A stretch of 64,000 bases of DNA. Source: Moniliophthora roreri (Eukaryota > Basidiomycota > Agaricomycetes > Agaricales > Marasmiaceae). The position numbers were made by a program, and so were the translations under genes. Below are positions 1 through 11,177 of this stretch, in pieces (within the stretch, counting starts at the first letter, position 1; each line of letters begins with the position of its first letter). The notes under the pieces are model-generated. The model searched no databases, had not been told where the DNA came from, and saw only the letters and a list, made by a program, of their open reading frames with translations. Location: assembly GCA_001466705.2 (NCBI GenBank), contig LATX02000251.1, positions 62,001 through 126,000 on the forward strand, given 5' to 3'.

Positions 1-1
1 C

Positions 2-1279
2 TTAACTCTTCCGTTTCGTTCTTGCTCGGAGGGAACGAGTGCTTGGTATTGGTGATGGGGAACGCCGGCGTTTGGAGCTGGAGCTGGGAAGAGGCGATGG
101 ACTGGCGCTACCAATGCTTTCTGGGGGACGTGGCCTAGAGCGTTGAATAATCAACGACTCACTTCAACTTGAAGGAGTAGATGCTCTGCTGACCGTATTG
201 TGGATACCTGATGCTCGTGCTATGTGAGGAACATCCTGTCAGTTGCTGGCTCCTACTAGGCCAGCACCATCTTCACTCACGATTCCAGAACGTGTTGTAC
301 TCGGAAGATGAATAAGATTCGGGTCGATGTCCTGCATTGAATAACGAGAAGAGCTTCATACAGGACTGAACGAAAGCACCTGGAAGAACTCACATCATCG
401 TCATCGTCTATGGCCGATTGTCCCTGGATTGGTTCTGGTCCAAATAAATCGTCTGCATCCCCAACGGATAGCCATCTTGATCGAAGCAAATCGCTATTTC
501 GTTCGTTTTGTTCGTTCTTCACATCAATACGCGCAGTTTGCTCGAGCTCAGGCAAAGGCCCCTCGAATTTGACTCTAGTTTCTTCGCCCTCTGAAACTGA
601 CCCCTCGAGCGAATCGATATTGACTACGTCCGCGGCAAAAGATGGGCACTGCCGTATTTGAATCAGTCATAACTCAATTAATAAATGAACTCTAGTACTG
701 CAACCTCCACCTTTAGAGCTTCTTTGCACGGAAATTGAGAATCAAGTGACTGTTGAATCTCTATCTTGGGTTTGACGTCTTCCTATCATTGGCAAATCAG
801 AGACCACAAGTTTCGAGGTTTAGACGACAAGCGCACTTTATCTTCCTCGTCAGCATCGATATCAATTGGGCAGGCGTTGCTTCCTACCTGTCAGTAGTTA
901 GCTGAACACTCCTAGAACGTTGAGTGGGGTCAAAGGAACTCACATCTCCCTTGTCGATCCTTACATACCATCCTACCCTCCTCATCCGTCGAGCAGTTTC
1001 AATCCTTGTGCTCAGACAACATGGAAACGGGCCTACATCTTCACAGTATCTCTGATTTGCCACTAGATTCTCGACTTCCTCGAGGCTGTACGCGTAATAT
1101 GCTTGCAGGGTCAGAGTACCGAGCGCTGGATCATGAGCTAGGATGGCCTCGTCATTTTGTGCTTGAATGTTGAGATTCAGCTCATTTCTTTTCCGGATGG
1201 ACAATCCGATGCTTGGGCGATCGGGGGGCTCTATTATGTTGGGGTTCTTCATGGTGGTAATGGAGAAGCCCATCGGCAT
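2..1279 (-). CDS. Paralogue of the DUF6697-like gene, lacking its C-terminal domain
   Basis: Predicted from seven exons: 1279-944, 887-837, 782-711, 648-394, 331-281, 219-194 and 107-2. Together they give 897 nt, or 298 aa, with the stop at 4-2. The first exon is plainly homologous to the start of the divergent gene at 1633: both share PPDR, a KRNE motif, an AYY[AG]Y motif and a GPxP motif in the same order. The last exon, rich in Ser, Pro and Arg and ending in TRSLRARTKRKS, matches the linker of the neighbour (STRSLRPR). The protein stops there, so the DUF6697-like domain is missing. The middle is acidic (a DDDDD run) and of low complexity. Function is unknown. The 837 exon end is the weakest splice call. 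It is either a functional short paralogue or a partial duplicate. Confidence 0.6.
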
Positions 1280-1632
1280 GGGAAATTCGGTTAAGCGAGC
1301 TTGATATGAGATGGCGTGGTTACTCTAGCCAGCAGGCTGAAAACTTGAGCATGAACATCGAAATTCAACTGTTAGGCGGAGCGCTTGCCTTGCAATTCTG
1401 TGTTTGAATTTTGCTTGGATGATTGCAACGCGTCGGTGGAAAGAAGGGCAGGGAAACCACCTTTGAGCCTCCCGCGGTTCGCTTGGCTACCTCCGTAACA
1501 CGTGGCGAAAGCTGTCATATAAGTAGCCCTTAAGCGTAAAGTGCTCGACTACTTGAGCCGCCACCTGCAGTCTGTCTGCTCGAGTCTTGACCCGTTGAAC
1601 TTGAGCTTGAACCAGTCAGTCTTGGCAGGTCA
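1280..1632. promoter_or_regulatory. Shared intergenic region of a head-to-head gene pair
   Basis: These 353 bp separate the starts of two divergently transcribed paralogues, so both promoters must lie here or overlap the first exons. I see no clear TATA box and no repeat. Co-regulation is an inference from the arrangement only. Confidence 0.4.
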
Positions 1633-4155
1633 ATGATAAGTCCAGTCTCTTTCCCTCCGACACCCATTCCCGACGATTTCGATTTTGAGGCGTGGCTGAA
1701 GCAGCCTCCGGATCGCGATTCAGGACCTCTGTCAATTTCAAAGCGAAACGAAATAAACTGCTTGGCCGAGAAACATAACGAGGAGAGTATTCAACAGACC
1801 ATCGCCTGTCGGGAAGACCGCGCCAAGTATCCCAGCGTAGGTCCCGCATTGAAGGCATATTATGGTTACACGGACACGGAAATGGCAAATCTTGTTCAAA
1901 GCGAGAGACGCTGTAAAGAGTGGGGACCTTTACCACAGTTCCTTCGACGCAAGGTGGAAGATGCGCGGCTCGGGATTCAAGGAGCTAAGGAGGAAGAGGT
2001 GAGTCCGTCATTGTGAACGATTGATCACGTTTCTGATGGTGTTCCCACTCTTCATAATAGAAAGACAGTGTTGATCTCCAATCTGTTGATGTTAAAGTAA
2101 TTCATTACACAAAAGAGGAAGTAAAGGTATGTCTATCTTTACCAAGTACACGATTCGAAATAGTTAAGGTGGTGTGAGCAGAAGGTCGAAGAACAAGTAG
2201 GAGAAAGTTGCAATGGTTGGAAGTGGAAGCGAGAGGACGACAGGGATGTAAAACATGAAGCAGTGTTTAAGAAGGAAGATATTAATTCAGAATGGACCCC
2301 CATCAGAGAGCTCTCTCTCACGAGAACATCGACACCCGCGGTAGCTCAAGACTCGGAGAATGCCATGGATGTAGGCATAAGCTATCGGCGACTAGAGGTG
2401 AGTAATTTCCTAAATTCTTACGCAATGATCAAACATTCCTGATGATACCCGGAATATGTAGACCCCTCCAGTTGGTGTTACACCTACACGGTAAGGCCCT
2501 TGTCGATTCCTTAGAAGGTAGCTAAGGCACCTACGTTCTTTTCTACACCCATAGATCGCCTTCGCCTGGTGCTGTTGACAGGTTACCCTCTGAAGGCTCT
2601 CCGGTGCCTCCGTCACATCGCAGTAAAAGAAAGCGAGCGGGCTCACCATTACCCGAAGCCTCTACACGTTCACTTCGACCAAGAATAGCAAAGAACTATC
2701 GAGAGCTGAATGCAGGTGCCACCATATCGCGCGTGACACGTTCGTGAGTATCTCGGTGTACATTTGCTGCTTTGGCCCACTAGTCTACAGACAAGATCGA
2801 AGCAAAGATCCCACTAGTCCTAATTCAGGTTCCACCCAGCTACAAACACTGCCTGAAAGAGTAAACTCCGTTGAAGGTGGACAATTGCCTTCAACCCCAG
2901 CTCAACCCTCGACAACACGCAGACGTACGAAAACACAGTAAGTCACAAGGATTCCTTTGCTTCGAATGCCGCTGCATGTCTAATAGATGGAAAGGAAATT
3001 GGCAGATATTCCATCATTGGAGCCAGGGGACGGAGTCAATCTACCAGCAGAAGAATACTATCGCAGAAAATATGTCAGTAACCTCGCTACTGTTTTGCTT
3101 CGACAATAAACCTCTTCGTAGCCCGAGGATACCATCAAGAGAGAAGAGATCGCCGTCAATCTCAATGAGACGTTGCGGTCACTTCCCGTCAATTTCATTA
3201 CGCCACTTCCACGGCACGAAGAGGAAGTTTCGGCTTCTCGACTCTGCTGGAGCTATCTCTTCGGTGGTAACCCTCAGGAGACCTTTGCTTTCGCCTCAAA
3301 GCAACCAAACCCTGACCTGACCAATTTCATGTTCATCAACCGGAACTACAACCCAGATGCCCCAACACATCCCGGAAGTAGTGGACTGTTCTTGGACGGA
3401 GAAGCTGATCCAGAAAAGCCTGACATTGCTGAAGACTTCGAACATAAGAAGGTCGTAGTAGCACGCAACGGCCCCAATGACTGGATCTTGATTGGACTGG
3501 CCGAAATCAAAGGTTTGCAATGCTTAAGTCCAGAGGAGTGGAAATCACTCAAACCCAAGGTACACGCCCTTCAAGTAGAACCTGACCTCCGTTTCTATGC
3601 TGATATCGTTATCATGTTGTAGTGCAAAGAAACATGGATAAACGGCTGCGATCGCAAACGCTGGGGTGGTAATCTCAAAGCTCGCATTATACTCCGCAAG
3701 CGCTTGCATCGTGAGCCGAGGCCAGAGGAAGTTGAAGATGCCGTCGAAAAAGAAACCAAACGTGTAAATGCAATCGATGCCAAAATTCGTGAAAAGACTG
3801 GCAAGAGGAGCTGGACGATATTGTTTCATGAAGTGACCAAAGAAGAAATTAAGGATGCGTTTGATTCAGGGAAGGCGGTATGTTACTCTGATCGACCTTG
3901 GCAAACGATACTCGGATACTTACATCTGCGTAGCGTCTTATGGTCCACAGCATACAGTGCGTTGACTATCCGGTCGAAATACAGAAGCGGATTATTGCGG
4001 AAGGGCCAGCATTCGACCGTAATCCGAGGGCATTTATGGGTCCTCCGAAGAAGAAACCGAAGACGGGACGGAGCACGGTGAAGAAACCCCAGGTGGTTCA
4101 GAAGGCCAAGCCGGCCATTGAAAAGAAGGATCGGGCTCAACGTAGGGCCTCATAA
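1633..4155 (+). CDS. DUF6697-like fungal protein
   Basis: Ten exons (1633-1998, 2061-2126, 2182-2397, 2462-2490, 2555-2743, 2791-2937, 2995-3073, 3122-3559, 3623-3877, 3958-4155) join to 1983 nt, 660 aa. The N-terminal third is shared with the divergent paralogue at 2-1279. The middle is a Ser/Pro/Arg-rich linker with KRKR-type basic patches that could be nuclear signals. From about residue 380 comes a folded region with motifs typical of the agaricomycete family annotated as DUF6697: LPVNFITPLP, LFGGNPQETF, FMFINRNYNP and LSPEEWK, followed by an RxRIILRK-like helix. The C-terminus is Lys-rich. The biochemical role of the family is unknown. The 2995 acceptor was chosen because it alone keeps the frame. 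The family name is from memory and should be confirmed. Confidence 0.75.
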
Positions 4156-4382
4156 TCTCTCGATTACCATCAGTATTTCTCCCGTCAATTTTTGCGGACT
4201 TTCTCATAATTAATGCAGTATCTTGGGTCAAGTGCATATAGTAATATACCTTCCCTTCAGGTCTCAAATATCATTGCAATATGAGCCTCAACGTGAAACA
4301 CGCCTTACTTCGAATACAATCTTCAATGATCTGCAGGAAATTTCGATCCTTGTATAGCTTGCTCTCTGCAAGCTAGACTTTA

Positions 4383-6276
4383 TTACTCTTGCCACTCGTA
4401 AGACCCGACTATAGCCGTCCTTCCTGCGAGAGAGCCCTGCGACGGCGCAAGCACAGTCATCTTTTTATGAGCGACGTCGAGGTTTGTGCTGCGAAAGTAC
4501 GTGAGCGCAATACAATCACGTTGTAAATCGATGCCACTTACATAGCAATGAAGCCTATCACAGTCAGATCCAGTATCTCCTCGTCGTAACGTTCATTTTC
4601 ATCCGGGCTAAATGGTGCAAGGACCGCTAGTATTGCGTTCAACAAGCCTGAGCCTGGTTGAGCGGGATCCACGAGAACTGGCTGCATCTCGGAGATGACA
4701 CGTGTCGCGCCAATCGGAAGCGCGGACGAGGGTGCCATAGTTTCTGGATGTAATCAGGTCAGTCTATAAAGCCAAGAAAGTTGGTTGACTTCTTACCTGC
4801 GCCGATCCGATAGATGGTCAGATCGCTGAAGTTGATTACCATCGAGGACGGCGACAAAGTGAGATCTGTGAGTGCCTCGCCTCCTTGCGAAGGTGTGACG
4901 CCAGACGGAAGCCCAGTAGGGGGTGGTATGACTTCACCATACATATACCCGTGGAGTTGGTAGTTGTGTATGCGCTCTCTATAGCCGTGATCTAGTTCAA
5001 CAACCTGTTCAACAAGAGGTAAGGTAGCACAAATGGGTACCACGGCGGTAAACGCTTACGCCACCAGATTTCGGGACCTTGACTACTTTGAGAATATTCC
5101 CGTAGGTACGCTGCATCTCGACATTTAGCTTCTCGTGTCCTACAACAAGAATGACATTGACTAAAGGGGAAGGATAGTTAAACCGACAGTCATGAAACGA
5201 GAGGACGAAAATAACAGACTCTTGAATGCTTCGATACACGCCTTGATGAGCTTCTGCCGGTGTTCATTTGTCGCTGCGGTCCCCGGAGCAAACGAGGATG
5301 GCGTGTCGATGATCAGACCAGCCGCCGAACCTGTACTCCCAGTCAAAATTAGGCACGCCGCGGGAGACATATGCATGCCTACCTTTGGTGTCGTTCTCAA
5401 ACTTGTTATTGGCATTGAGACCGAGATTTCGGATCAGTCTATCCATTAACAACGCGTTTCTGGCAACGTTCGAGTGGCCGTACCAGTAGACGAGCGGAAG
5501 CAGGGCGTTTGCGCCCAAACTAGTTGGAGCAGAGGAAGCAGCAGAGCCCAATGGAAACGTCGGAGACGAGGTTGGAAGCGGGCTGTGTACAGGTGCAGCT
5601 GACAGAGCCCCAGGAGCCGCCCATGCACCCTAGAAGGAGTCAGGTCAGTTAATGTGAGATGGAAGTAGAATGGAGTACGTGCCTCACTAGGATCGACATT
5701 GACAAGAAGTGGAGACCAACCCTGGCCGGCGCGTACTGCGTAGTTGATCAACGTCTTGCAAAGAGTAGTCTTGCCAGAGTTCTCGGGACCTAAAACGAGC
5801 ACTCTCGGTGGATCCTTATCAAGCCCTCTTCCCCCGTCTGGGTCCGGGGATCCACGAAATTTCCTTAAAGCGCGGACTCGCATTTGTTCAAATGCTATGT
5901 GGAGGTTCCCGTACGCAGCCATTGGGGTTTCTTCTGAGACATATTCCGTGGAAGGTTGGCCTGTTACGTGCATTTGGAATAAGTCAATTGCACCAGGAAC
6001 ATACACGGGATCAGGGACTCATCTTCAGTGTGCATCCAATCCAAGTGAAAACTGCCGCTTTGCACTCCTTCCCAAACAGATACGCTTTACCCTCGACCAT
6101 CTCAGCCCCAAAGACCTCAGCATCTCCGCGAACAAGCTGTTTCGATCAGAATTGTGAGGGAATGAAAACATCGTGGACGCACTCACAGTGATCGCGAGGG
6201 AAGTTCCAGGGTCAAGTTCGAATCTATACTCCGTTTCTGCTTCTAAAATCCATTCTTTGCTTGACTCTTCGGACAT
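4383..6276 (-). CDS. CLP1: mRNA cleavage and polyadenylation factor CLP1
   Basis: Nine exons (6276-6187, 6136-6019, 5960-5683, 5629-5383, 5330-5220, 5160-5060, 5004-4797, 4743-4542, 4488-4383) total 1461 nt, 486 aa, a normal size for Clp1. Clp1 is a P-loop protein of pre-mRNA 3'-end cleavage factor IA, where it bridges Pcf11 to the rest; animal orthologues are RNA 5'-kinases. Visible hallmarks are the N-terminal beta-domain (GDAEVFGAEM, KAAVFTWIGC), Walker A GPENSGKTTLCK at about residue 127, LVNVDPSEG, an IIDTPSSF segment (Walker B-like), INVILVVGHEKLN, and a C-terminal domain ending YEWQE. One intron is read as GC-AG: donor GAG|GCACGT at 5682, needed to keep DPSE|GAWAAPGALSA in frame. It is probably essential in the nucleus. 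Confidence 0.93.
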
Positions 6277-6312
6277 TTCAAGTCGGAAACGATCAGTAGC
6301 AAGAAAAGAAAT

Positions 6313-6669
6313 CTAGAGAGGAGAAAACCTCGAAGCTTCCTTGGTATCACTCAGGCTCGGGCGAACCAACAGCAGAGAGCTTGTATTCTCGAGAGATTCT
6401 GTTATTTGGTATACTTTTGCGAAGGTTGAATGGCAATCAGATTGTGAGAAAAAAATTGAACGAGGCCATTGGCACACGTTGAGCGCTTCTTCACGTTGGC
6501 CATGGGCTACGTCGGGCCCGTCGCTATCTTCCTCTTCGACCCTGCCGCCTGCAGGTATGCTCTCAATATCACCGTCGACGTCTGTGGAGCCCGACCAACC
6601 CTCTCCTCTCAGCACCATCCGTAGAACTGCATCTTGCAGTTTCTCCGTCGGTTTGCAAGCCGACGTCAT
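6313..6669 (-). CDS. Doubtful small ORF upstream of CLP1
   Basis: An uninterrupted 118-codon frame lies 37 bp upstream of the CLP1 start, on the same strand. The first 80 residues are acidic and hydrophilic (GRVEEEDSDGPD). No domain, signal peptide or membrane segment is evident. I recognise no family. It could be a small gene, a 5' leader exon, or chance reading frame in the spacer between CLP1 and the MFS gene, which is otherwise featureless (6277-6929). Confidence 0.25.
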   Translation of the reverse strand: MTSACKPTEKLQDAVLRMVLRGEGWSGSTDVDGDIESIPAGGRVEEEDSDGPDVAHGQREEALNVCQWPRSIFFSQSDCHSTFAKVYQITESLENTSSLLLVRPSLSDTKEASRFSPL

Positions 6670-6929
6670 GGTTTTCTCAACGTCTCCAAAGATATCTTAT
6701 GTTATATTCGATATCAACGGCACAGCACTCGCAACAATTCGCTGATATGTACAAGTCTGAACCAGAGACCTGGCCATCACCATATGGAACGCAGTCAATA
6801 TCCGGCCTTCCGTAATAGCATGGAAATAGAAGCAGAAAAGATTTTCGAGGGGATTCGTTTATAAGTTCGATGTGGGCTCGTGGTAGCGCCCACATTTCTT
6901 CCACCTCTTTTCGCCTCCCTACATCAGAG

Positions 6930-9748
6930 ATGGACTCTGCTAGCGAACGTTCCGAAAGGAAAGAGCATTCACCAGGACAGAGCTTCAATGATTCGAACGT
7001 CGATGTGGCTGCTCGACTCACGGCTGGTTTGGACGCGTCGTCATTAGATCCCCAGGTGGCTGCGAAATTAAGGTGAGTTGCCGGTCTGCATGCTCTGGGT
7101 ACATTTTTGGTTCACGCATACTGACGTCGTAACCGCTGCAGACGCAAGATTGACTTCCACCTCATGCCATTGATGTGCAGTGAGTATGAATCTCCACCAG
7201 GTGTTATAGGCTAACTCACATTGAAATAGTTATGTATTTGTACGTCGGGCTTCAAGTATATTGCCACAATGAATCTCGGCCACTGAACAGTAAACGCTCC
7301 CTCTGCGCAGGATGACCTTTGCCGATAAAACAACATTAGGTCAAAGTGCTGTGCTGGGTATTATGTGTGTTAACGAGCTGTTTTGTGGCATACGCATCGC
7401 ATACTCAAGGCCTCATAGGTCCGATGCGCATCTTACCCAAAATCAGTTTAGTGCGTGGTTACCGCGGAACCGACACGTAGCCAGCGGGCTGATGCGCTTT
7501 TGCGTACTTCTGCAGATCTATTGGGGTCGATATTCTACATCTCTTATTTGGCATTCGAAGTAAGTACATCTACAGGAATTTCACATCGATGACGATCTGA
7601 AGCCGGCACTTTAGTATCCTCAGAATCTGGCTCTCCAGCGATTCCCTGTCGCAAAGTGGATGAGGTATTTCGTCTCTTACAAGCTGCCTTTTCCAATGCT
7701 TATACCCCTTCAGCATCAACATTTTTATCTGGGCTGTCGCACTTTTGGCGCATGCGGCCTGCAAATCTTTCGGGGCTTTGTTCGCAGTCAGGTTCAGTAA
7801 GTCTTTTTCTCGTTTCGTCATTTTCGCCCCTCGTTCTCACTCCTTTCGCAGTCCTTGGCGCTGCCGAGGCTGCCATAACTCCCGCGTTCCTTATCGTAAG
7901 GCTTTATCATTCGTAGGTCAAGTCGGAAGACTCATACGCATTCAGGTAACGTCAATGTTTTATACGCGTCAGGAGCAGACTAGACGCGTTGGGTATTGGT
8001 GTAAGCATGCACTAAATGCCGGCAAGATTAGCTTGTACTAATGCATTCTAGTTCTGATGAACGGATTTGCTGTTATCTTTCTCGGCTGTAAGCTTGCACG
8101 AGGTATTTATGCCCTCACGAGATCAGCTCACGATACCACTTTACAGTCCTTGCTTTCGGGGTCTTACATACAAAGGCAAGTGTATCGCCCCCATCCCCTA
8201 TATTTCTAAAACTATGAACTTACCGTGAACTCCCAGACTTCAGGCTTCATGCCATGGCAATGGTGCGTTTTTTTTTGCTTCCGACTGCCTGCCTATGACC
8301 AGCTGACTGTTTCTCTCACAGGTTAATGATTATTACTGGTAAGAGAAGTCGGTTATTAGACGTCTCCTTCCAGCATCAATCAATCTTCGTCAGGCCTCCT
8401 CACACTCGTGACAGCCGTGCTCTTCTGGTGGGCTAGATCAGTTATTAGATGACTTCTTCAAGAGCTAATCGACTCCGTCAGGTTTTGGTTCCCAGACTCC
8501 CCTACGACCGCCTACTTCCTTACGCCCGAAGAACGCGTTTTGGCCGTGAAGCGGATACAAGTTAACCAGACTGGCGTTGAGAATAAGCATTGGAAGCGCG
8601 AGCAGTGAGTATATAACGTATTACCAGTTTCCGGTCTTCCTGGGCTTATTTAATCCTAGATTCATCGAAACTTTGAAAGATTCTAAAGTATGGGTCATGG
8701 CATTATTTTCCGCTATATCGTGCGTATTTCGTGTGGCCTCATCATGGTGCATGAACCCTGATACCTGTCACGATAATCAGGAACCTTCTTAATTCTGTAT
8801 GTCTCAATTCCAACATTGGCATGCATCGTGGCCGCCCCTCGATTCCAGCTGACATACCGCGTGTCAACAGCTCATTAATCAGCGACAGCTGATAGTGAAC
8901 CAATTCGGCTTCTCCGTCATTCAAACTACTCTAATTGGATGTGTTGACGGTGTGGTGGAAATCGTCACTATTTGGGTTGGTGTTATCCTTGCTACCTCGA
9001 AACTAGGAAGGGGTTATGCAGGGATTTTGATGTTCATCCCTGCGATCCTTGGATGCCTTCTCGTCAACCTTCTTCCCTCGCACATGAAAGTTGGTCTGCT
9101 GTTTGGCTATTGGCTATCAAGTACGCGTTTCTGGGCTATAATGTCGATCGACGACTCAAGGATGTATTCCATTGCAGTTTTTGGTATTGCTCCATCGGCC
9201 ATTTTCCTGGGATGGATTTCAACTCTTACATCTGGCCATACGAAACGTATGTCTCTTCCCTTCTTCGGCTCGTTCATCATGTACTTCATTTCATCTTACT
9301 ATGTTCGGCAGGTATCACTACGAATGCCATCATTCTTATTTTCAATGCTATAGGGAACATCGCAGGTCCATTTGTATGGAAAAAGCAATACCAACCAAGG
9401 TCTGTAGGCTCGGTTCAAACGCATCGTATTTTCTTCCTCATTTGGGTGTAGAAATCACGTGCCGTGGGCGCTCTTGGCTGCCGGCTGTGGCACATCTGCT
9501 ATCCTCCTCTTCGTACTCCGCACCATACTCGCCATGGAAAATAAGCGCCGCGAATCTGAAGAACACGACGAGACTTACGATAATGTGTACATAACGCACA
9601 TCAAAGCGGACGGGGCGACTGAGGAGAAGAAAGTTGACAAAGTGAGTAGATATTCTATCAACACCCAAAATTTTCTAATACATGGCATACTCAGGCCTTC
9701 CTGGATTTGACAGATAAGCAGAATCGAGACTTTAGATATGTTTTATGA
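6930..9748 (+). CDS. MFS anion:cation symporter, allantoate permease (DAL5) type
   Basis: I resolved 23 exons (6930-7072, 7142-7179, 7230-7239, 7311-7364, 7419-7450, 7516-7559, 7615-7664, 7714-7796, 7852-7895, 7946-8000, 8052-8087, 8147-8175, 8237-8262, 8322-8338, 8394-8427, 8482-8604, 8660-8719, 8781-8796, 8871-9120, 9178-9246, 9312-9399, 9452-9641, 9695-9748). They give 1545 nt, 514 aa. Family hallmarks of the ACS/Dal5-like plasma-membrane transporters are FADKTTLGQSAVLGI in helix 1, FYISYLAFEYPQNLALQR, FILGAAEAAITPAFL, VTSMFYTRQEQTRRVGYW and WFPDSPTTAYFLTPEER in the central loop. These carry carboxylated substrates such as allantoate, nicotinate or pantothenate; the substrate here cannot be told. 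The intron after 8175 is GC-AG (AAG|GCAAGT). Exon 3 is only 10 nt, and exons of 16 and 17 nt also occur. Confidence 0.88.
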
Positions 9749-9999
9749 GTTCAATGTCGTGCTTTTTCTCTGTACATGTTTTACACTACATTCACGTGAT
9801 CGTGAATCTAATTCTGCTACCGTTCTTCAGGCTTCGAGCTTCAAGTTCAAGACTATGCAAACAAAGACTATGTTATGGAACTAGATTCGATGTCATGAAT
9901 ATGACTGAGCCTAGCTACAGAAAAGTCTAACAAAAAGAGCGAAAAAAGCATGTAGTGGGCGAAATGCTGAAACGACTGTGCGCCTGACAGTGAGATGGA

Positions 10000-10585
10000 T
10001 TACAGGCTGATGTTGATCGGAGTGCACCCAAGGGCAACGTCGCCATTCTATCACAGAGAATGTCAATAATGCTTTCGCCTCTGGAAAAGAATTACAAATG
10101 CACGAAGCTGTTATCCTCGCAGCACACGGGCTGGCTAACGCACTTGAGCCCTCCAATTCCAAGGACATTGACGGTGCTACATTTGATCTCAATAGGAACA
10201 TGCAAGAGGCCTGAGGGCCCGAGGTTGGAAAGGGGTGACAGGTCTCCGATACCGCTCAGAGCTTCCGTGAGTTCCTGTGGGTAGGGTGATTTCAGTGAAG
10301 GTCTTGGCCACGAAAATTGAATCGTACACCCTGATCTGTGAATGTGGCTACATGATTGCAGCATTGGACCGTGTCACCACCGCAGCCTTTAATTTATGAG
10401 TGCCGTTGCCTGGCTGTCCGCCTGTTCCGGTGCTTCCCGTTCCAGTGGCAACACTACCTTGAGTATACTGTTCGCTCATATAAGTCATAACAGACTCAAT
10501 GGAGTAAGACGGTACCTACCGCAGAGCTGGCAGACACTATCGCGGCGGGGACGAGGAGAACGAGAGCAGTGACACGAGCAAGCAT
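10000..10585 (-). CDS. Class I hydrophobin
   Basis: Exons 10585-10520, 10467-10458, 10386-10352, 10274-10104 and 10047-10000 give 330 nt, 109 aa. A secretory signal peptide (MLARVTALVLLVPAAIVSASS) precedes the eight-cysteine pattern: C-x6-CC, then 33 residues to IKC, GIGGLKC, then VCC, and finally GCTPINISL at the C-terminus. The C2-C3 spacing is that of class I. Hydrophobins are secreted and self-assemble into amphipathic films on hyphae and fruit bodies. Exon 2 (10458-10467, 10 nt) is needed to join the signal peptide to the first Cys. Without splicing, that stretch reads a Gly/Thr/Ser-rich linker but in the wrong frame for the Cys, so either a microexon or an indel is present. Confidence 0.88.
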
Positions 10586-10688
10586 TATAGCTGAAGAGAA
10601 TTGTGAGGGGGTTTAAACGAAAAGAGCTGATTGTAGTTGGGTTGATAGGTAATTGTGAAACTGAGTTCTACCAGTCGAATCAGTTCGC

Positions 10689-10695
10689 TTTTATA
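10689..10695 (-). promoter_or_regulatory. Probable TATA box of the hydrophobin gene
   Basis: On the minus strand the sequence GTGTATAAAAGC lies about 105 bp upstream of the hydrophobin ATG, in the expected range for a core promoter of a strongly expressed secreted-protein gene. The rest of 10586-11177 shows no gene I can support. Confidence 0.55.
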
Positions 10696-11177
10696 CACCT
10701 CGCCCTGCCTGAACAGGTCGACTCTGCGGGTGTAGGTAGCGAAGAAACTTTTGAATGTGACAGTAGAGCGTCTGGTTCGATTAGATTCCCCGCTGTCGCC
10801 GAATGACAACCAAGCAACTGACAAGTGAAGCAATTGGTTCAACGCCTCAAGACGCTCCGTCGTTTTCACAAAATCAGGTACGGAATGAAGTTCAGTTCGC
10901 CCTTATTCTAACAGGGTTGCCGTCTAGGCCGAACCCCTTTCAATAAAAAGACGTCGAGTCCCAAGTGTTTACAAGCGCCGCGAGACTGACTTGTATATGA
11001 TGTCCTTTCCTAGCGCGGAATTACCTTAACTTACCGCTGATTAGAGTGTCTTCGGTTGATATATTTTTGGTCCCGATGTTGATAGTCTAGGTGGATTGGG
11101 TGTGTGAGTCATTTGTACAGCAGAATTACAGGAACAGAGAAAAATCCGGAAAATCAATAATCAAAGACAATAGTAGT

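Noticed and set aside
5744..6191. Two plus-strand frames of 127-137 codons
   Set aside because: They lie antisense to well-conserved CLP1 exons and show no domain.
10585..10869. 94-codon minus-strand frame upstream of the hydrophobin
   Set aside because: It overlaps the hydrophobin promoter with its TATA box and has no recognisable features.
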